Positions 7,192 through 14,808 of a DNA stretch of 31,792 bases are shown in pieces. This DNA comes from Candidatus Poseidoniaceae archaeon (GTDB lineage: Archaea > Thermoplasmatota > Poseidoniia > Poseidoniales > Poseidoniaceae). The notes under the pieces are model-generated. The model made no database searches, was not told the DNA's origin, and saw only the letters and a program-made list of their open reading frames with translations. Location: assembly GCA_028822955.1 (NCBI GenBank), contig JAPKCL010000003.1, positions 1-31,792 on the forward strand, written 5' to 3'. Positions within the stretch are counted from its first letter, which is position 1. Every line of letters starts with the position of its first letter. The position numbers were made by a program, and so were the translations under genes.

Positions 7192-8973
7192 GTGACTGCA
7201 AAAGGCGAACTCTTGAACGAACTCTATCAAGCGCGCTTTGATGGACTCAAAGAACTCGCGGTGACTTACAACTTATCCAAAACAGGTTCAGTTGAAGTGG
7301 TTAGAGGACGACTTATTCAGCAACTCATCTTAGATCAATGGGACCTTTCTCCAACTGGAATTAAGAACCTCATGAATGCTGAAATTGGCGAGATTCTTGG
7401 AGTCTTTGGTATCAAAAAGTCAGGCTCTGTTCGTGCTCGTCGTCAACGCCTCTACCTCCATCTCAATCATGACCCGAAACAATTCGTTCCTGAGTCACTT
7501 GATGCAATGACGCGTGATGAATTACATGAGTTGTGCAAGACACTGGAATTACCACTCTCTGGAAATAAGCAGGCATTGCTTGTCCGTATTGCAGGTGTTC
7601 TTGCCTATCAGCAAGGAGGCTGGGGCAAAGTCAAGAAGAGCCTACGCCGACCACGAAGTGGCGATTCTACCATCACTATCCCTACTCCATCCCAAGATTC
7701 CAGAAATGAATCTCCTGCTGAACCTCAAACCGAGGATCAAGACGTCATTCTTGAAACGGTCGAAACATTTGTATCTCAACATCCGAAAGGATGGACGTTT
7801 GAACAAGAGACTGAAATGCGTACTGAACTTGCACAAGAAGGAATCCCAATATCTCGAGCACCTCTTGCTGCTTCTATTGATGATGCTCTTCGAGCAGGAC
7901 AAAAGCAAATGGAAGAAAGTGACGCACCAGCAATGGTCCAAAGCGCACATGTAGCAGAAGTTGAGGAACACAGTCTCGAAACGGAAGCAGTTTTACTTGA
8001 ATTAACAGCTCGAGGTGCAGAAATTGAAGCAGCGGGTAGAGATTACTTAGCCGTAAGTAGTACCAGCGATGGTGAAGACCTTGAAGCATTCATTCGTAGC
8101 CTCTCCAGCCATGGTTTTGCTGTTGAGATTCCGGCTGTAAGTGACGGCATTCGCAATACGTTGATGGAACTTGAATTCAGGTCTCAAACTGAAAAGAATG
8201 CGGTCTTAGCTATGCCTAACTCATGGAGTGAACGGGAAGCACTACGAAATTTCGAAAACGCTCGTGATGTTCTGCGAGACCAATTGAACAACACTCTGGC
8301 AAATTCTGATGGGGATTTAGTCCGAGCACGAATGTCTTTCGAACAAATTGGACATGATATGGGCCTCGACTTGCGAATTCCAAGTATCTCTGGAAGACTC
8401 CACGCTCTTTTCGACTTACATGTAGAAATACATCAGGCTGAAGCACTTCAAGACCCGTCGATTGCACGACGTAATCGTATCCTACGTGTACTTCAACATG
8501 GCGCAGTTCATCTTTCTGATGTTGAACGAATGACGGTTGACCGCCTTGAGCGAAACATTACTGCCTTTGAAGAATTAGTCGAAACTGTTCTTGAATCAAG
8601 CGAAGGAAGTTTCTCTGACGCACAACAAGCCCTCGTGATTCGATTCCTTGAATCAAGAGGCTATGAAGTCAACACAGTTGACCTGCGGCCACGTGTTCTT
8701 GCGTGTGCTGGAATAATTGGTGCTGAATTAGGATTTATATCTCCTTCGGAAATACCTCGAATCGCACCTGGAATCATGGTTTCCGACACTCAAGTCGATG
8801 CAATTGTAACTGAACTCAAAGCACTTGCAGAAGCATTCAAACCGAAAACTGATGAACAACCAGATATTGAAATGGTCGTTGCTGAATCTGTCAGTGATGC
8901 CTCGGAGCGAGTCACTTCCGCTCGTGGTAAAATCGATGCTATCGATGATTTACTCGCTCGACTTCGTGGCTAA
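7192..8973 (+). CDS. Large protein with three N-terminal SAP-like repeats (putative DNA-binding)
   Basis: This is a 593-residue soluble protein. Three SAP-like helix-turn-helix units sit in a row at about residues 15-47 (LKELAVTYNLSKTGSVEVV), 60-91 (IGEILGVFGIKKSGSVRAR) and 106-137 (LHELCKTLELPLSGNKQAL). Each carries the family pattern L-x2-L followed by a turn with SG or TG and a basic helix ending in RL or RI. SAP motifs bind DNA, often AT-rich or scaffold regions. A basic, Ser/Pro-rich linker follows (about 138-175), then some 400 residues of acidic, helix-rich sequence I do not recognise. The frame opens at TTG 7162, but GGTGA at 7183-7187 stands four bases before GTG 7192, the same layout as the divergent neighbour, so I chose the GTG. 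A role in chromosome organisation or repair is inference from the repeats. Confidence 0.7.
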   Translation: MTAKGELLNELYQARFDGLKELAVTYNLSKTGSVEVVRGRLIQQLILDQWDLSPTGIKNLMNAEIGEILGVFGIKKSGSVRARRQRLYLHLNHDPKQFVPESLDAMTRDELHELCKTLELPLSGNKQALLVRIAGVLAYQQGGWGKVKKSLRRPRSGDSTITIPTPSQDSRNESPAEPQTEDQDVILETVETFVSQHPKGWTFEQETEMRTELAQEGIPISRAPLAASIDDALRAGQKQMEESDAPAMVQSAHVAEVEEHSLETEAVLLELTARGAEIEAAGRDYLAVSSTSDGEDLEAFIRSLSSHGFAVEIPAVSDGIRNTLMELEFRSQTEKNAVLAMPNSWSEREALRNFENARDVLRDQLNNTLANSDGDLVRARMSFEQIGHDMGLDLRIPSISGRLHALFDLHVEIHQAEALQDPSIARRNRILRVLQHGAVHLSDVERMTVDRLERNITAFEELVETVLESSEGSFSDAQQALVIRFLESRGYEVNTVDLRPRVLACAGIIGAELGFISPSEIPRIAPGIMVSDTQVDAIVTELKALAEAFKPKTDEQPDIEMVVAESVSDASERVTSARGKIDAIDDLLARLRG

Positions 8974-8979
8974 TCCACT

Positions 8980-10218
8980 TCAACGGGATGCGTAGAAGTT
9001 CTGGATGACTTGTGTTACAGTTTGGATATCGTGGATATCACGCTGTGCTAAATCACGGATAATATTTTGCCGTTGTGTTACGTGCTTTTCGAACACATCT
9101 GGGGTAATTCCGGCAGCAGCACAAATTATTTCTCGAAGTTTGGAAGGTATCCCAGTTTCTTCAATTTGATCGGTAGCAGCATTGTATTTCCAAATAATGT
9201 TCAGACGTGGTTTGTCGCCTTCCATACCTGCAACTTCAGCAACCTCAGTGATTTTACGAGCAGTTTTACCGTTCACATGAAGTCGTGCTTGAATAATAAT
9301 GAGGTCAAGTCCACCCAGCATAATAGGTGGGACATTCATTGGAGGATTAATCATTCGAGTGACAGTTTCCTGTGCAGTATTTGCGTGCAGTGAACCGAAT
9401 GAACCGTCGTGACCGGTGTTCATTGCCGTAAGCAAAGTTGCTGCTTCAGGTCCACGAACTTCTCCAACAATGATACGGTCAGGACGCATACGAAGACTTG
9501 ACTTGAGGCAGTCATTCATATCCACTTCAGATGTTCCATCTGGGCGTTGTCGTCGGGTTTCCATTCGAAGCCAGTGGTCGTGATAGACTTGCAATTCAGC
9601 AGTATCCTCGACCGTTAACAAACGACGATCCCATGGAATAAACATTCCAAGACAATTGAGCGTAGTGGTTTTACCAGAGCCTGTTCCACCTGCAATAACA
9701 AAGTTAGCAGGACGACTATCGAGGCCTTCTATCCAAACCCACATCATTGCAGCTAGACGGGAATTCACAGTGCCAAACTTCACCAGATCAATCATGGTCA
9801 ATGGGTCTTCACGGAATTTACGAATGGTGAGCGTAGGTCCGTCAGGTGTGACTGGAGGAATCGTGCCGTTCACACGTGAACCATCAGGTAGACGTCCATC
9901 AAAGATGGGAACAAGACCTGGGCCATCGCCCAGTGGAACATTGGTAAACGCAGCGATATTCTTGGCAATCTGAATTCCAGAGTCATCATCAATCCAAATA
10001 TTTGTTCTACACATACCATGGTCACGGTGTGCAATTTTCACACATTGTGTTCCACCATTGTACATTACTTCTTCAAGAGCATCATCTTCCAAAAGAATGG
10101 CAAGGTCGCCATAGGGATTTGGTTCAACTTCACCATCGACGTGATAGATTGGCGAAGGGTGATTTGCTTCAGTATAAATCGTAACTCGACCGTATTGTGC
10201 TAAGACTAATTCACTCAT
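8980..10218 (-). CDS. Type II/IV secretion-system ATPase (TadA/FlaI-like pilus motor)
   Basis: This 412-residue hexameric motor ATPase powers assembly of type IV filaments at the inner face of the membrane. It carries Walker A GGTGSGKT (177-184), the acidic Asp-box TVEDTAEL, Walker B with RPDRIIVGEVRG (245-256) and the His-box TGHDGSFGSLHAN (268-280), all in the order of the TadA/VirB11/FlaI family. A typical N-terminal domain with RLPDGSRVNG precedes the motor. The frame is open to a TTG at 10233, but GGAGG at 10227-10231 is eight bases before ATG 10218, which sets the start. The gene begins 4 bases after the TadC-like gene, so the two are co-transcribed. It is shorter than FlaI and lies in a Tad-like gene order, so I favour a pilus (Tad/Epd lineage) over an archaellum. 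No FlaH or archaellin gene is nearby. Confidence 0.9.
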   Translation of the reverse strand: MSELVLAQYGRVTIYTEANHPSPIYHVDGEVEPNPYGDLAILLEDDALEEVMYNGGTQCVKIAHRDHGMCRTNIWIDDDSGIQIAKNIAAFTNVPLGDGPGLVPIFDGRLPDGSRVNGTIPPVTPDGPTLTIRKFREDPLTMIDLVKFGTVNSRLAAMMWVWIEGLDSRPANFVIAGGTGSGKTTTLNCLGMFIPWDRRLLTVEDTAELQVYHDHWLRMETRRQRPDGTSEVDMNDCLKSSLRMRPDRIIVGEVRGPEAATLLTAMNTGHDGSFGSLHANTAQETVTRMINPPMNVPPIMLGGLDLIIIQARLHVNGKTARKITEVAEVAGMEGDKPRLNIIWKYNAATDQIEETGIPSKLREIICAAAGITPDVFEKHVTQRQNIIRDLAQRDIHDIQTVTQVIQNFYASR

Positions 10219-10222
10219 ATTA

Positions 10223-10954
10223 TTATCCTCCAATCATTATGACTGCCCCTAAATAGAGACTCATCGAAAGTGCAATCCACCCTGGCATCCACCAAAGTGC
10301 ATCCTTGAACCGGCCGAGCATTCGCCCTGAAACACCAATTGCAATTGCAGATGCTGCTCCAAAGAAAAGTGAGAACGTGGTATTGAATGAGTCTATTTGG
10401 AAACCCTTACTGGCCGGGGCAAACAGTCCAACAATGAAGGCGATAAGAATTGGTAAACCGATGCTGATGAAAAGAACGATAAGTATGCCTTTACCCAACA
10501 ATTCTTCCTCACGCTTATTCATCAAATCATTCAAGCGCTCGTAATCCATTGCTAAATCAGAAAGAATTCCTTGAAGGGGAGAATCTTGTTCAATTGCAGT
10601 TTCAATTAAGACCATGACTCGTTGAACTTGCGATGAACGAGTCTTTGCAGAAAAGGATGCGAGAGCTGCATCGAATGAGGAGGAGTGACTTTCTTCGAGG
10701 GTTTCTTTTAGTAATTTTCCGAGTAGTCCTGGAAGCGTTCTGGATTGTTCCATCATTGCTTCTTGAATACCACGCCCTGCACCCACAGAATCAGAGAGTG
10801 ATTCGAGTAATGAAGGGAGTGTGTTTTCTATAGAACGGCGCCTATTACGCTCAAGCATTGGAGGAATTCCTCCAGCAGCACTGGCCATCCCAAAGACAAC
10901 CAGCACTAACAAGAAGATATTCTCGTTAAATGTTTCAATGAGTCCATAAATCAT
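10223..10954 (-). CDS. TadC-like membrane protein (type II secretion F domain)
   Basis: This 243-residue platform protein of a type IV filament system has membrane segments near residues 12-33, 155-178 and two more towards the C-terminus (GAASAIAIGVSGRM and WIALSMSLYLGAVIM). Between the first and second lies the cytoplasmic helical bundle of the T2SSF family (about 38-145), with LLESLSDSVGAGRGIQEAM and a second helical pair rich in Glu and Leu. Such platforms sit in the membrane, contact the ATPase and pass pilin subunits into the filament. The gene starts 4 bases after the TadB-like gene and ends 4 bases before the ATPase start. In archaella the platform FlaJ is one protein with two F domains; here each domain has its own gene, as in Tad systems. 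Confidence 0.83.
   Translation of the reverse strand: MIYGLIETFNENIFLLVLVVFGMASAAGGIPPMLERNRRRSIENTLPSLLESLSDSVGAGRGIQEAMMEQSRTLPGLLGKLLKETLEESHSSSFDAALASFSAKTRSSQVQRVMVLIETAIEQDSPLQGILSDLAMDYERLNDLMNKREEELLGKGILIVLFISIGLPILIAFIVGLFAPASKGFQIDSFNTTFSLFFGAASAIAIGVSGRMLGRFKDALWWMPGWIALSMSLYLGAVIMIGG
10227..10231 (-). promoter_or_regulatory. Ribosome binding site setting the ATPase start
   Basis: GGAGG on the minus strand, placed across the end of the TadC-like gene, stands eight bases before ATG 10218. It excludes the upstream TTG, which would begin inside the binding site itself. Confidence 0.7.
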
Positions 10955-10958
10955 GAAA

Positions 10959-11540
10959 TCACAACCCCGGGTCCTTTGTATGGGCTTTCAAGCCAATCAT
11001 AAACATTCCAAATAACGTCAAAACGAGTCCTGCGTTAACCACGAGATTGATGGTAGAAGCAGGTGGCAATTGCATGAAAGCACCCAAGTCTCCACTCATC
11101 AATTGTGGGACAAGTCCTGCAATAGCCAAGATAATCGGACCGATCATTCCGATTGAAAGAAGAGTTTCAGGAACTGAACCAAGTTCTTCAATGTACTTTT
11201 TGACTGACTCGGTTCGTTCGTTCTCCATACGTACGCCTTGCTTACGAATTGTATCGATGATGTCCGTGTTTTGTGTTACATTGGTATACATTGTATTGAG
11301 AAGACGACGGTATCCTTCAGAATCCGCCTTACCCATCATGCTCTTGAGTTCAGGTCCAAGTCCACGGCTGCTTCCTTTTCGCAAACGGTTCATCATACCG
11401 GAGAAGTCTTCTGAAATGATTCCGTAACCACCGCTACCAATAGTGTGAATTGCAGCTTCCAGTCCAACACCTGAGGACATCAAAACATCGAGCGTTCGGA
11501 TGACATAGAGAACTTCTCTCTGTTCATCCAATTTACGCAT
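10959..11540 (-). CDS. TadB-like membrane protein (type II secretion F domain)
   Basis: This 193-residue protein has an N-terminal cytoplasmic helical bundle (about 1-115) containing the T2SSF-like pattern LMSSGVGLEAAIHTI and SEGYRRLLNTMYTNV, then two membrane helices near 123-148 (MIGPIILAIAGLVPQ) and 162-185. It probably pairs with the TadC-like product to form the platform of a pilus motor. Its start has GAGGTGG just before it, overlapping the stop of the preceding gene, so the genes are translated in series. It is short for TadB (usually nearer 300 residues) and lacks an N-terminal membrane helix. The call rests on architecture and on the neighbouring ATPase. Confidence 0.75.
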   Translation of the reverse strand: MRKLDEQREVLYVIRTLDVLMSSGVGLEAAIHTIGSGGYGIISEDFSGMMNRLRKGSSRGLGPELKSMMGKADSEGYRRLLNTMYTNVTQNTDIIDTIRKQGVRMENERTESVKKYIEELGSVPETLLSIGMIGPIILAIAGLVPQLMSGDLGAFMQLPPASTINLVVNAGLVLTLFGMFMIGLKAHTKDPGL

Positions 11541-11549
11541 AATTCCACC

Positions 11550-11903
11550 TCAAACAATATCTTCAAGCAATTCAAATTTGAACATTTGATTCGAACCATC
11601 ATATTCCATTGAAGCAAAGATGACTTTGACATCTCGTTCTTCAAACGGGTCATGAATGTAAGGTTGTCCAGATCTGAACATGGTTAAAACTCGCTTGTAA
11701 TCATCAAGCATGATTTCCCCCGTAACGGTGTAAACGGCAGATTCAGAGCCTTCATCATGCAAATCATCGCCTTCTTCACCACGAATGATTGTACGTGTGA
11801 GGCGGCGAGTGAGACGGACTTTCATATCACAATTCGGAATGCGAACCCAATCTGCACTCGTGGTTCCTGATGCGGGTCGAATAAAAAAATCCATGCCAGC
11901 CAT
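11550..11903 (-). CDS. Small beta-rich protein of unknown function in the pilus-motor cluster
   Basis: This is a 117-residue soluble protein with no signal peptide or membrane helix. Its centre and end (VYTVTGEIMLDDYKRVLTMF, then a Gly-Gln-Pro turn and KVIFASMEYDG) have the strand-helix-strand rhythm seen in small phage-tail or contractile-injection baseplate proteins: a V-x-G-E strand, a helix with L-x2-L-x3-G-x-P, then strands. That likeness was judged by eye and is weak. The gene has GAGGTT before the ATG at 11903. It ends where the TadB-like gene begins, so it belongs to the same operon and may be an accessory part of the filament machine. A second ATG at 11894 is possible. I do not recognise a named family. 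Confidence 0.6.
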   Translation of the reverse strand: MAGMDFFIRPASGTTSADWVRIPNCDMKVRLTRRLTRTIIRGEEGDDLHDEGSESAVYTVTGEIMLDDYKRVLTMFRSGQPYIHDPFEERDVKVIFASMEYDGSNQMFKFELLEDIV

Positions 11904-11963
11904 ATGTGAACCTCTATTTTACCCACGCAGTGGTAAGGACTTCAATGTTGGGGGTGGAAATCA

Positions 11964-12908
11964 TCATGCCACGATTCTAAACCAACCAAATCTTGGTTCA
12001 TGGAGTGTCCCTTCATTTGAAAGTTCATCGAGTTTTTCTTCTGCAAGAGTTCGGTCAAATCCACGTGCAACTGTATTGGTCAGAACGGTCTCAAAATCGA
12101 CACCATCACCTTGGTCAAGTTGTTCGATAATCGATACAATCGTGTCCTTTACTTCAGTTTCGCCACCTGCGACAGCATCTCCACCATCACCATCAGCATC
12201 AGCATCAGCACTTGGAGCAGGGGTCGCAACAGGTTGACTGGCAGCCTCCATGCGTCCTTCGGCAATATCCAAAGCCTGCATGATGTTGAGCGTGTAGTTC
12301 TCAATTTCTATATCGCCATAATGATTACGAGCAACAAGAAGCCCGTCGATCATATGTTCTGGTATTTCAGCAGCAACCAAGCCTTCACGAGTTGGTTCTG
12401 CTGGTAAGGAATCAGTGAAATGCTTCATTCTCTGTAGCGTGTCCTCGCATGTTCGAGTCAGCCAAAGAGCATACTGCTGTGCATCGATTTCACAGGCTTC
12501 TTCAGGACGAAGTGAGGTGTAAATCGCTCCTTCATCGGTTTGATACCATTTTGATTTTGCCACCATGAGAAGGAGAACAGGTTCGCCTGCTTCGATTTTA
12601 TTCACCAAAGCCAAGGTAAGTTCACGCATCGATTCACTTGCATAATCTCCAACAGAGAAATAATGAACACCTGATGGGTCACGCATTTGTCCTTGATAGA
12701 GGGATGAACCATTGGATGTTTCTCGAACTTCAAGTCGCTCCAAAAGTCCTGCTACAACGACTCGGTTAACTTTTGCACCAAGTTTCGTAATTACAAAGGA
12801 TGGGTCGTATTCGCCCGAGCCTTTCTCGTTGAGTGTGGCTTCACTAAATTCTGAGGCAAGTATGTGCCAAGCGGGTTGACGCTTTGCCCGAGTAGTTCCA
12901 GCTTGCAT
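11964..12908 (-). CDS. RPA-associated protein (OB-fold plus winged helix, COG3390-like)
   Basis: This 314-residue protein seems to pair with the RPA encoded just upstream. The N-terminal half reads as an OB-fold (SVGDYASESMRELTLALVNK within the ssDNA-binding-like region). The middle carries an acidic Asp/Gly linker near residues 230-245, and the last 60 residues form a winged helix, with IVSIIEQLDQGDGVDFETV and a final basic-aromatic strand ending GWFRIVA. This order is that of the euryarchaeal RPA-associated proteins, which form complexes with RPA on single-stranded DNA. Its ATG shares the A of the RPA stop codon (TAATG), with GGAGGG eight bases upstream inside the RPA gene; an ATG at 12923 is less likely. 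A 55-base gap follows before the 117-residue gene. I am confident of the association and less of the exact fold boundaries. Confidence 0.8.
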   Translation of the reverse strand: MQAGTTRAKRQPAWHILASEFSEATLNEKGSGEYDPSFVITKLGAKVNRVVVAGLLERLEVRETSNGSSLYQGQMRDPSGVHYFSVGDYASESMRELTLALVNKIEAGEPVLLLMVAKSKWYQTDEGAIYTSLRPEEACEIDAQQYALWLTRTCEDTLQRMKHFTDSLPAEPTREGLVAAEIPEHMIDGLLVARNHYGDIEIENYTLNIMQALDIAEGRMEAASQPVATPAPSADADADGDGGDAVAGGETEVKDTIVSIIEQLDQGDGVDFETVLTNTVARGFDRTLAEEKLDELSNEGTLHEPRFGWFRIVA

Positions 12909-14617
12909 TAAGCAACCCTCCATTGAGCACGTATTTCAGTCGCCCGTAAACCAGCATCTTCCTCAACCATTGAGGCACCATCGGCAAGTAGCATAGCACC
13001 CTGTTCATCGACGATACTACGGCCTGAAGCGTTGATTTTACGTCCGAGCATCTTTTCACGCAAGGATTGGACGAAAGCAACCTGTCCAACATCGTCAATC
13101 GCACCTTGAAGTTCAGATTCAGTCATTCCGAGAAGACTCAACGTGGCTTCTTTATTGGTTAGAACTGAAACACTCGAAAGACCATTATCAATTGCCAAAC
13201 GCAATCTGACGTCACTGTTCCCATCGTTTGGACCATGGTCGGCACACACGCCTTCACGGAGCACTCGACGGCATTCTGTACAACGTAGAATAAAGCCAGA
13301 ATCTTCACGGACACTGACGACAAGAGCACTGGTTGAGATTCCAACTCGGCTTGCACCAGTCGAGAGTTCATGCAGATCGACCTCCACGGTATGATTTTTC
13401 AAATCCAATTCGCTGTCCCAAGGTGGAGCATCAAGTATTTCCACTTGGTCTACAGTATCGACGGTAATATCTGGAATTCCTTGCCAAGCACGAACACGCA
13501 CGCCTTTGAGTCGAACGGTTAACGGAAGTTGGTCTTCAGTAATTGGAAGTTCATTCCATGCACTCATTCGGCAACGACCGGTTGGGTCAGCGATTTGACC
13601 AGACCAGAGGAATCGTTCTTCTCCATCACGAGTGAATGTGCGTTTGGCCCATTCAGTGATTTGAACAATTGCATCAACGTCTCGTGCTCCATCTCGGAGT
13701 TCCGATAGCGTAACCATTGTCTTTTCGGAGAGTACCTCGACGTCAGCAAAATTCTTGTCATGATAGACTTCAATTTTTGTCGTGCGTCCGAAATTGAGTT
13801 CCGGTGTATCCCTAAATGTTCGGACTTGTGCACCTTCAATCTTGAGAAGCGTTCCGACTTCGTGAGCGAGTGGCTCCCAAGAAAGGAAACCAATCGTACC
13901 TGTTTCATCAGCCAAACGACCTCGTATGATATCTATCGAGCCTGAACCATCCTTACGATGAATCTGGTCGGGCCGTGTGGCTAGGACTCGTCCAACAATG
14001 CAGACATATCCATCAGATGGCAAACTCGAGATATCCTGAGGCTCGCCAGGTGCTACGATAGGTCGCGTACCTTCACGAATCACTGCAATACGAGTGGATT
14101 GGTTGATGTTCAGTGACATCTTCCCTTGATATTCATTGACTGATGCACCTTCAATTCGAACCACAGATCCAGGAGTGATATTCGAATTAGGACCCCAGTC
14201 TTTGAATTCCCAACGGGTTTTTTCTCCGTTCTCTTCCCAAGGGTTATCTTCAACAAGTCCGAAGGCGATTTGTTTTTCTTCGCCTCGAATCGTTTGGTTA
14301 CGAATATTATGAGAAACAATTTCAACTTCAATTTCAATTTCTCGGTCATCGCCTTTCAATTCGCTTAATCGGCTCACCTTGCGTGTAGGCTTAGGCGCAG
14401 AAGAACTTCCAGAGGCCCCTGAGCCACCAGAGTTACCTGAAGACGGTGTAGGTGCCGTTTCACCTTTGAAACGTCGAAGAATAGAACGCATAGCGTCTTG
14501 TGGCGGAATAAAGAATTCTGTTTCATACTTTGCAAAAGCAGCAGAAACGGCTTCAGGATCAGCATCAGGGCATTCGGCAAGTATCGACTTGACGTGAGTT
14601 TCGTATTTTTCAGACAT
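12908..14617 (-). CDS. Replication protein A, single-stranded DNA-binding (multi-OB, zinc finger)
   Basis: This 569-residue single-stranded DNA-binding protein serves replication, repair and recombination. After a helical N-terminal segment and a Gly/Ser linker (57-76) come three OB-folds at about 83-180, 193-290 and 300-395. A fourth unit carries a zinc finger C446-x2-C449-x8-C458-x2-H461, the pattern CxxCxxxLxxGxCxxHG known from euryarchaeal RPA. A last helical stretch follows. The frame is open to 14749, but GGAGGTC at 14624-14630 stands before ATG 14617, and the first conserved segment starts there. The RPA-associated gene overlaps its stop by one base. The next genes encode pilus-motor parts on the same strand. 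The gene is preceded by a 191-base leader. Confidence 0.92.
   Translation of the reverse strand: MSEKYETHVKSILAECPDADPEAVSAAFAKYETEFFIPPQDAMRSILRRFKGETAPTPSSGNSGGSGASGSSSAPKPTRKVSRLSELKGDDREIEIEVEIVSHNIRNQTIRGEEKQIAFGLVEDNPWEENGEKTRWEFKDWGPNSNITPGSVVRIEGASVNEYQGKMSLNINQSTRIAVIREGTRPIVAPGEPQDISSLPSDGYVCIVGRVLATRPDQIHRKDGSGSIDIIRGRLADETGTIGFLSWEPLAHEVGTLLKIEGAQVRTFRDTPELNFGRTTKIEVYHDKNFADVEVLSEKTMVTLSELRDGARDVDAIVQITEWAKRTFTRDGEERFLWSGQIADPTGRCRMSAWNELPITEDQLPLTVRLKGVRVRAWQGIPDITVDTVDQVEILDAPPWDSELDLKNHTVEVDLHELSTGASRVGISTSALVVSVREDSGFILRCTECRRVLREGVCADHGPNDGNSDVRLRLAIDNGLSSVSVLTNKEATLSLLGMTESELQGAIDDVGQVAFVQSLREKMLGRKINASGRSIVDEQGAMLLADGASMVEEDAGLRATEIRAQWRVA
12916..12921 (-). promoter_or_regulatory. 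Ribosome binding site for the RPA-associated gene inside RPA
   Basis: GGAGGG lies in the last RPA codons, eight bases before the ATG at 12908. It makes that start more likely than the ATG at 12923 and implies translational coupling with RPA. Confidence 0.6.
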
Positions 14618-14808
14618 TGCAATGACCTCCGCCAGGCGTATTCGTTCGGGGCCTGTACGGAGAACAGGCTGCGGGCTTTCGTGCGGGTTGGTTGAGTCTG
14701 TACACTCCCTTGACCTCCATGGATAACCACAGGAGAGACGACAGGCCATAAAGAATGCCGTGAAGTTTGTTCCTATCCGATGATTATCGAATCAAGTCAC
14801 TGAGAGAC
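14618..14808 (-). promoter_or_regulatory. RPA upstream region with ribosome binding site and hairpin
   Basis: These 191 bases lie between TldE and RPA. A TATA-like CTTTATGG lies near 14748-14755 on the minus strand. A 6-pair stem, GCCTGT and ACAGGC, sits at 14651-14669 with a 7-base loop. GGAGGTC at 14624-14630 is the RPA binding site. Short open frames are present in all three minus frames but none has support. A long untranslated leader for RPA is the simplest reading. Confidence 0.4.

Noticed and set aside
12170..12215. Short tandem GCATCA-type repeat
   Set aside because: It simply encodes the Asp/Ala/Gly-rich acidic linker of the RPA-associated protein and is not a CRISPR or other array.
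14618..14749. N-terminal extension of RPA or a leader peptide upstream of it
   Set aside because: All three frames are open here, and the strong binding site points to ATG 14617. No sequence conservation can be judged from one genome.
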